DNA of 64,000 nt from Pelagophyceae sp. CCMP2097 (lineage: Eukaryota; Sar; Pelagophyceae), in NCBI GenBank assembly GCA_026770575.1, contig MU657176.1, positions 230,408-294,407 of the forward strand, given 5' to 3'. Each line of letters opens with the position of its first letter. Position 1 is the first letter of the stretch. The notes below the pieces were generated by a model, which was given only the letters and a program-made list of their open reading frames with translations, was not told the DNA's origin and did not search any database. Below, piece by piece: positions 10,494 to 22,249 of the stretch. A program made the position numbers and the translations under genes.

Positions 10494-13400
10494 CTAGATG
10501 CCGAAGTCGGCGCGCATCGCGCGCGGCGTGCGCATGCCGGTGGCGTCGCGCGAGTCTGGGGCGCCGAGGCCCATTTCTGAGAAGCTTCGGCTCGGCGGCG
10601 TCCGCGGCGGGCCCGTCTGTCTCGGCGGCGGGCGGTCGTCGTCGTCGGCCACGGTCTGGAGCACGAATCTCAAAGCGACGCGCACGCGGACGAACCAGGG
10701 CGCGCCGCCGCCGCCTCGCAAAGGGAGCCACTGCACCAACGGCGCGTCGTCGGCGAGCGCCGAGAGCGGCACCTCGACGTCGCCCAGCGCAGTCTCCGTC
10801 GGCGGCAGGCCCATGGCGGCAAAGAGCGGCGTCGTGACGCGCTGCGAGACGCATACGTGGACGACGTCTGGCGGGCCGCGCGTGGGCATGCGCGGTAAAG
10901 CGCCGAGCGCGCCGTCGCCCGACGCCACCCTGTCGTCAAACCGCAGAGGCAGTGCCTCGTCGGGCAGTGCGAAGCGGAACGACGCCGAGACGCCCCAGGC
11001 CGCGGGGCCGACCGGCGGCACGGCGCCCGCCGGCCGCGCCGCGACAGCGGAGTCGCGCGTCCGCAGCCGCTCCGACAGCGCCGGCGCCGGGCCCGCGCCG
11101 GGCGGCCGCGCCTGCCGGAGGCGGAGGATGGCGTACGCGCCGGCGTTGCACTTCGCGCCGCGCGGCGCCGCGCCGCCGGTCGCGTCGAGCTGCTCGAGGG
11201 CCACGAGTTGGACTCGGACCAGCGCCACGAAGCGCTGCCTCAGACCCGCGCGCCGCAGCAGCGCGTTGCGGTACATGTGCCGCCGCAGGCGGCAGCGGAA
11301 CGCGTCTTCTACCGCGCCGCCGACGACGGCTGCCGGCGGCCGCCGCGGCGAAGCCGCGGGCGACAGGCGGCCCGCGGGCGTCGCCGGCGGCGTCGCCGCC
11401 TTGCGCGCGGCGGGCGCTGGGGGCCAGGGCATGACGGCCTGCGCTAAAGCGGCGTCGTCGAGCTCGTCGTCGCCGCAGAGCGCCGCGGGCGGGAACGCCG
11501 CCGAGAGGGCCGCGACGAGCCAGGCGTCGCAGCCCAGGGCGCGCCAGAGCTCCGACTGCGGCGCCGCCGCCCGCGCGGAAGCGGCGGCGGCGGCGCCGGC
11601 AAATTTGTGGCGGCCCAACAACGCCGGTCGCAGCAACGCCGCCGCGTCGTCGTCGTCGAGGGGTTCAACTTCCCACGCGTCGATGAACCGAAGCTGGTCG
11701 TCTACCGCAAAGGCGGACGCAAACGCCGCGGCGAAGTTCAGCGCCGCCGGTGAGCTCGCCGCGCGCGGCAGGACGCTCTTGGGCGTCGCCGGCGGCGTCG
11801 CCACGACGGCGCCGTTGGGCCCGACCAGCGCAACAATCCGTTCCTGCTGCCAGCGCTGGAGCCTGGCGCGCGCGTCGGCGGGGTACGCGTCGTGCGCGTG
11901 GTCGACGAGCCACGCTGCCGCGGCGGTGGGCGAGAACGCGGCCGAGACGAGGACGGCCGCGGGCGCTCTTGGCGCGGCGCCCCAGCCGAGCGGCGCTTTT
12001 GGGGGCTCCAAAGCGACGCCCGAGTTTGGGTGGAGGAGCTGCGCGATGATGTGGCCCTCGTCGGCCGCCGGCCGCTCGGCGTCTTGGACGGCGACGACGC
12101 CCGGCGAGAGCCGCGCGAGCAGCCGCCGCGTCGCGCGCCTGCCGCGCCGCGCGAGGCGGAGCACGGCGGGCGCGTCCGCCGCGTCGTCGTCCGCCGCCGC
12201 CGCGGCGTCGTGGTATGCGTCCGTCGCCGCCGCGAGAGGCACGCCGTCGTCGCGCCGATGCCCGCTTGAAGGCCGCAGCTCCCCCAAGAGCGCCGCCGCG
12301 CTTAAGACGTCGAGCACCGCCGCGTTTCGCGCGCCGTGCTCGCCCGCGGGCCCGGCGCGGTCAGCGTCCGCGAGGTTTTGCAGCGCACTCTGAAAGTCGA
12401 CGAGCTTGTTCGCCTTTGGCCCCGGCGCGTCCTCGCGCACCACGGCCGGCGCAACAACTCTGCTGCCGGGCCTCAAAGCGTCGCCGAGAAGGAGGCCGTG
12501 CGGCTGCAAACGGTCCGAAATTTCTTCGAGGATGCCGACCAAAGTGCCGCGGGGGCCCAGCTTGCCCGAAGAGTACTCGAGGCCTTGCGGGGCCTCGGAC
12601 CCGTCGCTGTGGACGCGGATGACGGCGTGCTGGATGCAGGGGACGTGCAACTCGGGCGTCGACTCCTCGGAGAGCACGACGAAGGAAATGGCAATGGCAG
12701 CCGGCGCGGGCGATTCGTCGCCCGGCGCCGGCGGCCGCAGCTGCTGCTGCGGCCTGAGAACAAACGTGCCGAGCGGCGCGTCGCGCAGCGCCTGCTCCGC
12801 GCCGCGGCGGTCCACGGCCTCGAGCCGCTGCCAGCCCGCGGCGTCCCCATGCCGCAGCGCCACCGCGGCAGCAAACGCTGCACCATCTCGCCGCGGCGAC
12901 GCGTCTTCGTCCGGCGCGCGCGCGCCGCCGCCGTCGAGCGGCCGCCGCAGCATGAGCGCGAGGACGCGCGCCCGCGATTGAGGCGCGCGGCAGAGCGCCG
13001 CGCCGCGCTGCGCCGCCGCGCAGGCGCGTTCCAAAGCCGGAGACACAAACTCGGCGAGCGCGTGCGACCGCGCGCGGCTCAGGCGCACGCACGCCACCAA
13101 GTCGTCGCAGGCCCGCGCCTACAGCAGTGCATGAGCCACGCATTCCAAAAGACTCGCGACAACACCTTATCCCAAAGACTCACGGCGATTTTGGCGTCGC
13201 GCGGCTGCGGCTGCGCATCGCCGGGCAGGGCTGCGAAGCGCATGGCGCGTCTCGCGGCGACGCCGACGAGCTTGGCGGCGGCGCTGCTGATGAGCTCGCC
13301 GTCGTGGCGCGTGGCCCCCACAACCAGGATCGCCGCCGTGAGCCTGCGCCGCCGCCGCCGGTGCCGTGCCGCGCCGACGGCGACGGCGTAGCGCGGCAGC

Positions 13401-16400
13401 TGGTGCGCGGCGCAGAGCCGCTTCGCCTCGTCGCCGAGGCGCTGGATGGCCGCGCCGTCGAGCGCGGACGCGTCCAGCGCCGCCACGCGCGCCACTGCCT
13501 GCGCCAGCAGCCGCGCCGCCGCGTCTAAGGCAGCGTCCGCCAGCCAGAGGTCCAGCTCCGCAAGGTCCCCTAGGGCCGCCGCAGAATCATCGCCCGAGTC
13601 GTCGTCCTCTGACTCGACTTTTTGGGGCGCTGCCGCGGAAACGCCCGGGGTCGACCGCGGCGGCGCCGCGCGCTGCGGCGCCGCATCAAACCCATCCAGC
13701 GCGGATCGTGGCGGCGCGGCATCGAAGCCGTCCAGGGCCGATCGCTGCGGTGGCGCGCGCTGCGGTGCTGCATCAAAGCCGTCGAGCGCAGATCGAGGAG
13801 GCGCCGCGTCAAAGCCGTCCAAAGCTGATCGTTGCTGCGGTGCACGCTGAGACGCCGCGTCAAAGCCGTCGAGGGCCGAGCGTTGCGGTGCGCGCTGCGG
13901 GCTCGCGTCGAAGCCGTCCAAAGCTGATCGAGGTGCCGCATCGAACCCGTCCAGGGCCGACCGCTGCGGTGCCCGTTGAGGCGCCGCGTCGAACCCGTCG
14001 AGCGCTGATCGCGGCGGGGCCGCGTCAAAGCCGTCTAGGGCTGATCGTTGCTGCGGCGCGCGCTGGGGCGCCGCATCAAACCCGTCCAATGCCGATCGCG
14101 GAGGCGCCGCGTCGAAGCCATCCAATGCTGATCGCGGCGGTGCGCGTTGCGGTGCCGCGTCGAACCCGTCCAGTGCGGATCGCTGCGGTGCCGCTTCAAA
14201 GTCGTCGAAGATAGACTTCTGCGGCGCGCGCTGCGGCGCGGCGTCAAACCCGTCGAGCGCGGACGGTGCCGGCGGCGCAGCACTCCTTGGGGCCGCGGCG
14301 GCGACCGGTCGCGGCGGCCGGTACGTCTCCGCGGCGGCGCGGTGCGGCGCCGCCTCGGCGAGGATGCGCGCGGCGACGTCGGGCGCTCCCCGACGCAGCG
14401 CGGCACGCGCGGCGCGGAGCGCGATGCGGAGCGCGACGTGTGGTGGCGCGGCGAGCGCGTTTGCGGCGGCCGGCGCGGAGACTTTTAAAGCGTCGTCGAC
14501 GTCGTCATCGAGCGCGTCGGCAGCCAGCGGCGCGCGGCGCGAGACGCCGACGATCCAGTCGTCGCGCGGCGGCGGCGCGGCGGCGGCGTCGCCCGCGGAC
14601 GCCGCCGCCGCCTCGAGCGCGGCGAGGGCCTGGTTCGTGCGGCCGAGCCAGGCGTGCGCGACGGCGGCCATGGCGTCGTCGCCCTGCTGCGCGAGGTAGG
14701 GCAAAATGACCCTCCTAAGTACCTTTGACGCGTGCGACCGCTTCGGCGCGCAAAAATGGTCGGTTTCGGCCGGCGGCGCGTCCAAGGCGCCGAACGAGGC
14801 TTTCGGCGCGTTGCTCTGGGCGGCGTCGCAGAGGCGCGCTAATCCAAAGGCGAGGTCGACGTCGCCGAGCTTCTCGACGGCGACTCGCGCCGCGTCTTCC
14901 ACAAACGGCGGCTGCGCGAGGAGGAAGCACGTCGCGGCGAGGTCGTAGTCGTGCTTGGCAAGGAGCGCGTACGCGTTCTTCTGCGCCGCGATTCTGCCGC
15001 GGTCGCTAGTGAAATCAAACGCCAGAAGTTTCACCAGCTTCACCGCCATCGGCGTGCCCTCCGCCTTTGCAAACGACTGCAGCGTCGCGCGCTTCCCCGC
15101 GGCGACGTACAGTAAAGCCGTCGCCGCTGCCGGCGAAGGCGGGGCAGCGGCGGAAGTCGTGTCGTCGTTGGCGCCGAGGATCTTGGGCCTCTTGGCTCTG
15201 TTCAGCATCCCCCGCATCAGCGCCGCCGCGCAGCCCTCGTACGCCTGCCGCAACTCGCCCGTCGGCGCCCACCACGCCAGCCGCCGCCGCCCGAGCGCGC
15301 CAGACGCTGCCGCGGCGCCGAGCGGCGAATCCGCGGGGAAGGCGCCAAGGTACTCAACTGCGTCGGCCCGCGCCGCGTGCGCGAGCGCGCCGCGCCGCGG
15401 CGACTGCAGCACAGCGAGCACCGCCATGCCGCACAGCGGCCCCAGGCCCTCGCGCGCGCCGCGCAAAGCGTCTTTGGCCCGCAGCGCCAACTCGTAGACG
15501 TCGTCCCTTGACGCGCTGTCCGTCGACGCGGCCGCGCCGCCCGCCGCTGCGCCGGCGCCCGGCGGCGCGAGCGCTTTGCGCACGGCGGCCTCGAATTCGT
15601 CGCCATCCTCGCCGATGGAGAAGAGGGCGTCCCCGGGGCCCGCGCCGTCGTTGTCGTCGGCGTCGTCTTCGTCGTCGTCGGCGTCGGCGTCGTCGGCGGC
15701 GGTGGAGGTCGCGGCCGACAGCTGCCCCGCCGCTCGCGAGACGGCCCGCGTCGCTGCGGCGAAGAGGCGCGCCGCCGCCGCGTTGGCGTCGCCGTCGTGC
15801 GCCTCGTCGTCGTCGTCGCTGTCCCCTGCCGCCGCGAGGGCCGTCAGCGGCACGGCGTGCGCCACCTCGTCCACCGCGACCCACGCCTCGGTGGCCGGCC
15901 GCGGCCGCGAGTCGACGGTGCCGCGCTTCGCTGCAGTGGCCACGCGACCGTAGCTCCGGACCACGCCCGCGGCGTCCACCGTCGCCAGCCGGGAAACGCC
16001 GAGCCACCGCGCAGAAAGCATTTGCGCTGCGGGCGCCGGGTCGATGGTCGAAACGCGCTTTAAAGCGAAAAGCTCCGAAGACGCGTAATCGCGCCGCCAC
16101 ACGGCCACCGAGCCCGAGGCGTCGAGGACGGCGACGCAGTGGTTCCGCCGCCCCACGGCCACGCACGTCGCCGCGCACGGCGGCGAATCGCCGCGCGCCG
16201 CGCCGCGCCGCCGACCGGCCGACGGCGCCGCGGTGGACGTGGCTACAATGGCGGCGTGCCAGCCCGCGCCGTCGCTGGGCTTGGCGCGCAGCGCCCAGAG
16301 CGTCAGCGCCTGGTTCGAGGCCGCCGCCAGCACTGCCGCACACCCGCCGACGAGGCACGCCGCCGACGCGACTGCGACTGGGCCGGAGAGCGACGCGTCG

Positions 16401-18957
16401 AAGACGACAGGGCCCCGCCCCGGCCACGCCGTCGACGAGATGCGCGAGACGTGGCCGAGGTCGCGCGTCGCGAGGTAGGCGTCGAAGCGGTCCGCGAGCG
16501 CGGCGACGAGGACGACGGCGTGCCTCCGCGCCGCCTTTGCCTCCGCAGCGGGCGCTCCGGAAATGTCCACGGCGTCAGAGCACATCGCCGCCGGCTGGAC
16601 CACGATTCCATGCACGTGCGCGGCGTCGAAGACGACGGCCCGAAACGAACGCTCCACGGGCGCCCACTGCCGCTCGCGCGACGCCGCGCCCGCGGCGCCT
16701 TCGCGGCCGTCGTCGGTGCACGGCGCCAGGCGCCAGACCCAGATTGACCCGTCGTTTCGCAGCGTGTAGAGCACGAGCGCGTCGTTGCGCGCGTCTGCGA
16801 GCCACGCGGCGGCGACGACGGCACACGCGTCCGCCGCCGCGCTGCGGAGCCGCAGCGGCAGGGCCACGTCCCCCTCGTCAGCCGCCGCCGCCAGAGGCCG
16901 ATTCCACGAGACAAGCCCAACGCCGCAGCCGTCCGCCCCCAAGACGGCCGCCGCACAGCGCCACGGGTGCGCGATGCTCCGCCTAGACGTCGCGTGAAAG
17001 CATGCGTCGCGAAAAGGACTGCCGGAGAAGCGCGGTCGCGTCCAACGTACCGGGAGAGGCCGCCGTCACACCAGTCTGAGACGTCGAGGCGCGCCGCCGT
17101 GCGCGGCGCCGCGCCGCCGACGGCATAGACGGCGCCGGCGCCCGACGAGCAGAGCGCGCGGCACGACCTACCGACGGCCGAGTTTTCGCGGACAGACGCG
17201 TCTCGTAAAACCCAAACTGCACGTTTTTGCGGGCGCACCGGAGCGTCAGCGGCTGGTCCGTCTCGAAGAGCGCGGTGACGGAGAGCGCCTTGAGGCGGTC
17301 CGCCACGATGGCGCCGGAAACGACTTGCTCGGCGGACGCGACCGGCCCGCCGACGACCGCGCACCAGATGGACACGTCGTACGCGCCGCCCGGCCCGCGC
17401 GTCGAGACGGCCAGCCACGCGCGCGCGTCCGACGACGCGTGCGACGCGGCGGCGACCCTGCGAGAAGGTCGTCGAGCCAGGACATTTTAGCAGACATTGG
17501 AGCGCGGACGACGCACTCGGCGGCCACTGGCTCCGACGACTGCGCGTCGCGCGCCGTCTGCTCGACCGCCGCGACGGCGGGGCTCGCGGCGGCGGCGACC
17601 TCCGTCTCCCTCTCACCCGCAGAGTCGACGGACCGGCCGCACCTTATTTCGCCTCAGTCTGCGCTCGACGACCAATACTGTCCTCGACCGACGCCTTTCA
17701 GACGCAAGGACAAAACTCACATGGCCCAGCAGAAGGCGGCGTCGGCCGACGCGAGCTGCGGGTCCGCGCCGGAGACGCTCGTCCAGAGCTCGAGACCGTC
17801 CTGTGGAGCGTTGGTGACCGTCGGACGGCAGACGTCGAATACAGCAAACAAACGTCGAGGGCAGCATTCCCTTCTCTCGGGGGCCCTACTGACGCGTGCG
17901 CAGGTGTAGAGGTCTAGCGCGCCGTTTTCGCCGACGACGAGGAGGCGCGCCGCCGTGCCGAGCGCGCCGAGGCGCCAGGAGATGGCCGTTGTGCTTTTCG
18001 AGCACTTGACCGCCGCGGCGCCGGGCTTCTCGAGTTTGTGCCAAGTCGCTTTCTCGCCGCGCTTGTACAGCGCGAGCGCGCCGTATTCGACGACGGCGGC
18101 GAACTCGCCGCGCGGGTTGATGGCGGCGGTGGTGATGCCGCCGGTGTCGGAGCATGCGAGGTCGACGGATCGCAGGCCGGCGTCGTTAGTGTCCTCGAGG
18201 ACTGAAACGCGGTGCTTCGACCCGAGGAGCACGGACCCGCGGCGCGAGACGCCGAAGAACGCCGTCGCCGCGTCGCTGCGCCACGCCGCCGCACGCCTCG
18301 CCACGCGCCATACCGACTCGCCGCCTAAGTGTCACACACTGCGCACTCAGCGGCGCACGCGTCGGCCCGAGGGCCGCTGCGGGCGATCCCCACGGGCATG
18401 CCCCGCCGTCGGTGCGTCTCCGGCTCTTCCGGAGGAGGCGCACCTTGGTCAGTCGGCTCGAGGATGACGAGCCCTGCGGCCTCGGAGATGCACGCGATGC
18501 GGCCGCTCCGCCCTGCGTGGGTCCGTTAAAGACGCTGCGTTCGACGCCGCGGGGCCCGGCGGCGGCGGCGCGGGGCCCCCGACGACGAGTTGGGCCCCCG
18601 GTGGAACGTCCGACGCCCGCGCGAGGCTCTCTCGCCGCCATGTTCGATTGAGTGCGACGCCGCTCAAGCGCCTTCGATGGTGACGTGGTCGGCTGCGACG
18701 TCGCCGAGCCACTGGAGCGCCGTCGGGCCGTCCATCTCCGCGATGAGCAGGCCCCGGGCCGACGCCGACACGACGAGTTCCGTCCCATCAAAGTGCGCGT
18801 GGGCATACGCCATCGACGCCGCGTGGCCCGCCACGGCCGGTCCGAGTGTGCCGAAGCGAAACGACCGCCGCGCGCCGACAAAATTCGATCCCGGGGCTCT
18901 CGACGGAGCGTCGCGCGCGTCTTTCGTTTCGAGACACGCTCGCCGAAAAAGCGTCAA
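10494..18957 (-). CDS. DMXL: rabconnectin-3 / DMXL / RAV1-like WD40 protein (V-ATPase assembly)
   Basis: Homologue of RAV1/DMXL, which promotes assembly of the V1 and Vo parts of the vacuolar H+-ATPase. Exons read, minus strand: start to 18672; 18444..18512; 17894..18324; 17721..17800; 17212..17457; 17051..17167; 13184..16982; 10494..13118. Frame is kept through all of them. The N-terminal exons are WD-repeat-like (GRIACISEAAGLVILEP, INPRGEFAAVVEYGALALY). The Rav1p_C signature is clear near 14.9 kb: AAQKNAYALLAKHDYDLAAT then FLLAQPPFVEDAARVAVEKL. Between it and the C-terminal exon lies a Ser-Ala-Leu-Asp-Gly-Phe repeat region. The last exon (875 residues) is Ala/Pro-rich with a C2-like end. 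Intron 13119..13183 has a perfect GTGAGT donor. The first intron needs a GC donor at 18671. The start codon is unclear: the first in-frame ATG is at MAYAHAHFDG, about 18.81 kb. Confidence 0.8.
13650..14272 (-). repeat. tandem SALDGFDA coding repeats inside the RAV1-like gene
   Basis: Thirteen copies of SALDGFDA plus one variant SIFDDFEA, spaced by alternating short linkers of the types APPR and APQRAPQQR. The repeat is in frame and retained as protein, with synonymous differences between copies, so it is not a recent slippage product. Confidence 0.9.
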
Positions 18958-19199
18958 AACTCAGCCTGAGGCTTGTACATACATATATAGCCGGGTAGCC
19001 GCGGCGCGGCGTCGCGACGTCCGCGTGCGCGCCGGCCGCTGATTGAATTGGACCGCCCCAGGCGTGGCATCGGGGCGTCCGCGGCTCCGGTCCGTGCGAG
19101 GACCAGACCGCGCGAGGTCCCATGGAGGCCTCGAGGCCAGAAGGGTGCGCGCGGCCCGGGGCCGGGCGCGGGAGTCTGGGTCCGCTCTTCCGAGGGTTA

Positions 19200-19971
19200 C
19201 TATAGCGCGTCCTCCCACTTGAAGAAGCCGCACGTCTCGGCCTTTTTGTTCCAGCGTGAGCAGGAGTAAAACGCGCGGCCCGTGTGCGCGCCGACCTTTT
19301 CGACGACGCGCCGCACCTTGCGCAAACGGTCCGGGAGAAACGCGGGGCTCCGACGAGGAGATCGGGGCATCAAATGAAGAGGTCTGAGATGAAGAGGGAC
19401 TCACGCAGGGTTCGCTGTGGCCTTTGCAGTCGGGGACCTCGCCGCCGCCGTCGCCATACGGCTCCGCGCCCTGCGGCTGCTGCCACGCGTGCGTCAGCTG
19501 CCAGTCCTTCTTCTTGTTCCGCGCCTGCGCGCCTGCAAAAGCCGGCGGTCCGGTGGATGCCGGCGGTCGGGGGATGCACGGCGTCAAAGGCGACGTACCT
19601 TGGCGCCCCCTCGCAACGGCCCCGCCGTCGACGTGCGAGAAGCGGCACTTGTCGCCGCGCGTGCACGTGCCCGCGGCGAAGTGGCTGCACGGCAGCTTGT
19701 CGGGGTCGTCGAGCGACGCGTCGCGTGTACTCGGCGGCGGCCCGTCGGCCTCTGCACCGTGGCGGTTCTTGCCGCCGCGCCGGCGCTTCGGCAGCGACCC
19801 GTCCTCCGCCTCGGGCGTTGCGGACGCCGCCTCGGCGGATGGATAAGCGGCGGGCGCGGCGAACGCGGTGGGCGCGGCGGCGGACGTTTCGTCGTAGTGC
19901 TCCTCGGCGTAATGCTTCTGCCGCGCCTTCTTGCCGCCGCGCTTCCGCTTCAGCACGATGGGCTCGTCCAT
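19200..19971 (-). CDS. small CCCH plus GRF zinc-finger protein
   Basis: Join 19200..19316, 19405..19532, 19599..19971 gives 205 residues in frame from MDEPIVLKRKRGGKKARQKH. The basic N-terminus could be a nuclear signal. The middle has one CCCH finger (CSHFAAGTCTRGDKCRFSH; spacing C-x7-C-x5-C-x3-H), typical of RNA binding. The C-terminus, split by introns GTACGT..TTGCAG and GTGAGT..GCAAG, reads PDCKGHSEPCVRRVVEKVG then GRAFYSCSRW and CGFFKWEDAL. This is a GRF zinc ribbon as in APE2, NEIL3 and TOP3A, which bind single-stranded nucleic acid. An in-frame upstream ATG exists at 20025. I do not know this two-finger combination as a named family. A nucleic-acid role is inference. Confidence 0.78.
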
Positions 19972-20222
19972 GGTCTGCGGTCGCGGGCCGTCCACCGGGG
20001 AGAGCCAAGGCCGGCCGTCAAACAAGGTCGTCGGCGGAATCTATCGCGGAACTCAAGATTTGGCGAAGGCGAGCCCGGGCCCGGCGGACCGGATGTCGGT
20101 GGTCCCCGTACGTTGTCTCACGGGTCACGGGTCGATGGTCTGCTGTTTAAAATAGATGCGCCGGGCGCCCCGGGTGCTGTGCGCGGCCCCGGGTGCCCGC
20201 GCGCGGATCGCCGTCGGCGGGC

Positions 20223-21282
20223 TCAATCCTTGCCCGTGTCGGCCTTGGCGGCGGCGATGGCCTTGGCGGCAAACTGCGGCAGCACGAAGGCGGCGGCATG
20301 CATGTCCGGAGAGTAGTAGCGCAGCGCGTCCTGGAGCGCGGCCGCGGGCGCGCGCAGCGGCTTGACCAGCATGCCGGCGGCGGCGTTGAGGGAGCACATG
20401 ATGAAGCCGATCTGGCCGGACGGGTACGACGGGATGGTCGTGTACGCGTACTCGACCGACGGGAAGATTTCGCCGCAGGCGGAGATGACGGACGCGATGA
20501 GCGGCAGATGGAGCCACATGCACTCGCCCTGCGTGCAGGTGATGCCGCCCGGCGCGAGGGCGGCGCGCATGCACTCGTAGAAGTCGGGCTTGAAGAGCGA
20601 CTCGGCGGGGCCCACGGGGTCGCTGGAGTCGACGATGATGACGTCGTACCCGGCAAAGTCGCCCGCGGCCAGAACCTTGGCCGCCGCCACGGCGGCGACG
20701 GAGGTGGCGCCCGCCGTCGGCGTGATGAGCTCGCGGAGGTACTCGGCGGCGTCGGCGTAGACGAGCGTGAGGCGCTCGTCGTCGAACGTCGTGGCGAGCG
20801 TGCCGCGGAAGTAGAGCTTGGAGACCTCGCAGACCATGGGGTCAATCTCGCACATGTCAATCTTCGTGACGCATCCGTGGCGCGCGACCTCGCGCAGGAC
20901 GCCCCCGTCGCCGCCGCCCACGATGAGGACGCGCTTCGGCTCGGCGTGCGCGAACAGGGGCAGGTGGACCATCATCTCCTGGTACGCGAATTCGTCGCGC
21001 TCCGTGACCTGGATCACGCCGTCGAGCCTACAGCGATTGGGTGTCGGGTCGTCGTATGGTGCGTATCGCGGGCGTCGCGTGGCGCTGCGGCGGGGGTACG
21101 CACGCGAGCACGCGGCCGTACGTCTCGGACTCGAAGACGAGGATGTTCTGAAAGTCGGACTTAGCGCGGTGGAGCACGCCCCCGGCGCCGACCTTCAAGC
21201 AAAACTTCTGGCCGGGCCACATGACCTCCGTCTCCGCGAACCAGCCCTCGGCGTCGATGCCCTCGCCGGTGAGCGCAGCCAT
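20223..21282 (-). CDS. SPDS: spermidine synthase
   Basis: Aminopropyltransferase that makes spermidine from putrescine and decarboxylated S-adenosylmethionine. Join 20223..21027 and 21104..21282 gives 327 residues, a normal eukaryotic length. Exon 1 reads GWFAETEVMWPGQKFCLKVG and YGRVLA. The phase-2 intron (GTGCGT..GTAG, 76 bases) restores LDGVIQVTERDEFAYQEM, the family signature. Then VLIVGGGDGGVLREVARHG (dcSAM pocket), the acidic CEIDPMV and the catalytic-loop DSSDPVGPAESLF are all intact. The Tyr/Asp residues used for putrescine are present. No presequence is seen, so it should be cytosolic. Head to head with NF-YC. Confidence 0.95.
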
Positions 21283-21486
21283 CTTGGTCGACGAGGCACG
21301 AGAATCTGTCGCCAGAAACGAAAATACCTTTTGTTTTAAAAGTCGAGGCTTCAATGTGAGCTTGCGAGGCTTTTTACATTTCCTTGCACTTGCACTTGCG
21401 TGCCGCTTGCATGTTCAGTGCTTTTCCGTTTGTTCAGTCGGACCCAGTGCTTCGAAAGTGCGCGAGCGCGCGCGAGGGTCGGCGGC
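21283..21486. promoter_or_regulatory. shared divergent promoter region, spermidine synthase / NF-YC
   Basis: 204 bases between two outward-facing ATGs. It is AT-richer than its surroundings (for example a TTTTGTTTTAAAAG stretch near 21330), as expected for a core promoter. Confidence 0.45.
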
Positions 21487-21996
21487 ATGCAGCTGGCGGA
21501 GTTCGGCGACGAGGAGGGCGGCGACCCCAACGCTCGGCAGGTGCACTCGTTCATCCGCAACTTTTGGCTCGAGCAGAATGATCTGATGGAGCAGCTCGAG
21601 ATCACGTCGGAGCAGTCCTTTAAGAACCACAATGACCTCCCTCTGGCGCGCATCAAGCGGATCATGAAGTCCGACGAGGACGTCCGCATGATCTCCGCCG
21701 AAGCGCCCGTCCTCTTCGCCAAAGCGTGAGAAGCCGCGGCCGAAGACGCGGGCGGACCCGACAAAGGACCAGAGACGGACCGCAGGTGCGAGCTCTTCAT
21801 CTTGGAGCTGACGCTGCGGTCCTGGATCTTCTCGGAGCAGTCGAAGCGCAAGACGCTGCAAAAAGAGGACATCATCGCGGCCATCCACAACACGGAGAAC
21901 TTTGACTTCCTCGTCGAATCCGTCTGCAAGCAGCAGTGCGCGCCCCCGCGCGGGTGGCGCGCCGCGGAACCGCCGGAGCGCACCGTCGCACGCTAG
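21487..21996 (+). CDS. NFYC: NF-YC (CBF-C/HAP5) histone-fold transcription factor subunit
   Basis: Subunit of the CCAAT-binding NF-Y trimer, pairing with NF-YB through a histone fold. Exons 21487..21725 and 21786 onward join in phase 2. Exon 1 ends LPLARIKRIMKSDEDVRMIS then AEAPVLFAKA; exon 2 starts CELFILELTLRSWIFSEQSK and TLQKEDIIAAI, ending FDFLVES. All are strongly conserved in NF-YC. Intron 21726..21785 is GTGAGA..CCGCAG, 60 bases. The C-terminal end is uncertain: the open frame stops at 21996, but a possible further intron (GTCTGC to GCTAG, ending 21994) would add an Ala/Ser-rich tail. An ATG at 21400 is also in frame; I chose 21487 because the conserved part follows directly. Confidence 0.9.
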
Positions 21997-22249
21997 GATG
22001 CCGCCGCAGCAGCTGGGCCACTCGCAGCCGCCTCCCAATCTCTGACCGCCGCCGCCTCGACGACTCCGCGTCCAAACATGTCCCTCACTGCAATGTATGT
22101 CCGCCTCGGCCGGCGTGCCCCTCTTCCAAGGCATCCTCGAATGGCCCTCTCCCAAAGGCACCCCCACGAGACGCGTCGCGTAAGCCATCCCCACAGAGCC
22201 CCGCGGCGCAGGCCCCGCGGCCTTTTCATATTTATGCACATCTCCTCTT

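Noticed and set aside
12336..13391. 351-codon plus-strand frame opposite the C-terminal exon of the RAV1-like gene
   Set aside because: Antisense shadow; the minus strand carries the continuous homologous protein.
15067..16986. 639-codon plus-strand open frame opposite the RAV1-like gene
   Set aside because: Almost pure Arg/Pro/Ala; it is the GC-driven antisense shadow of a minus-strand gene with clear domain matches.
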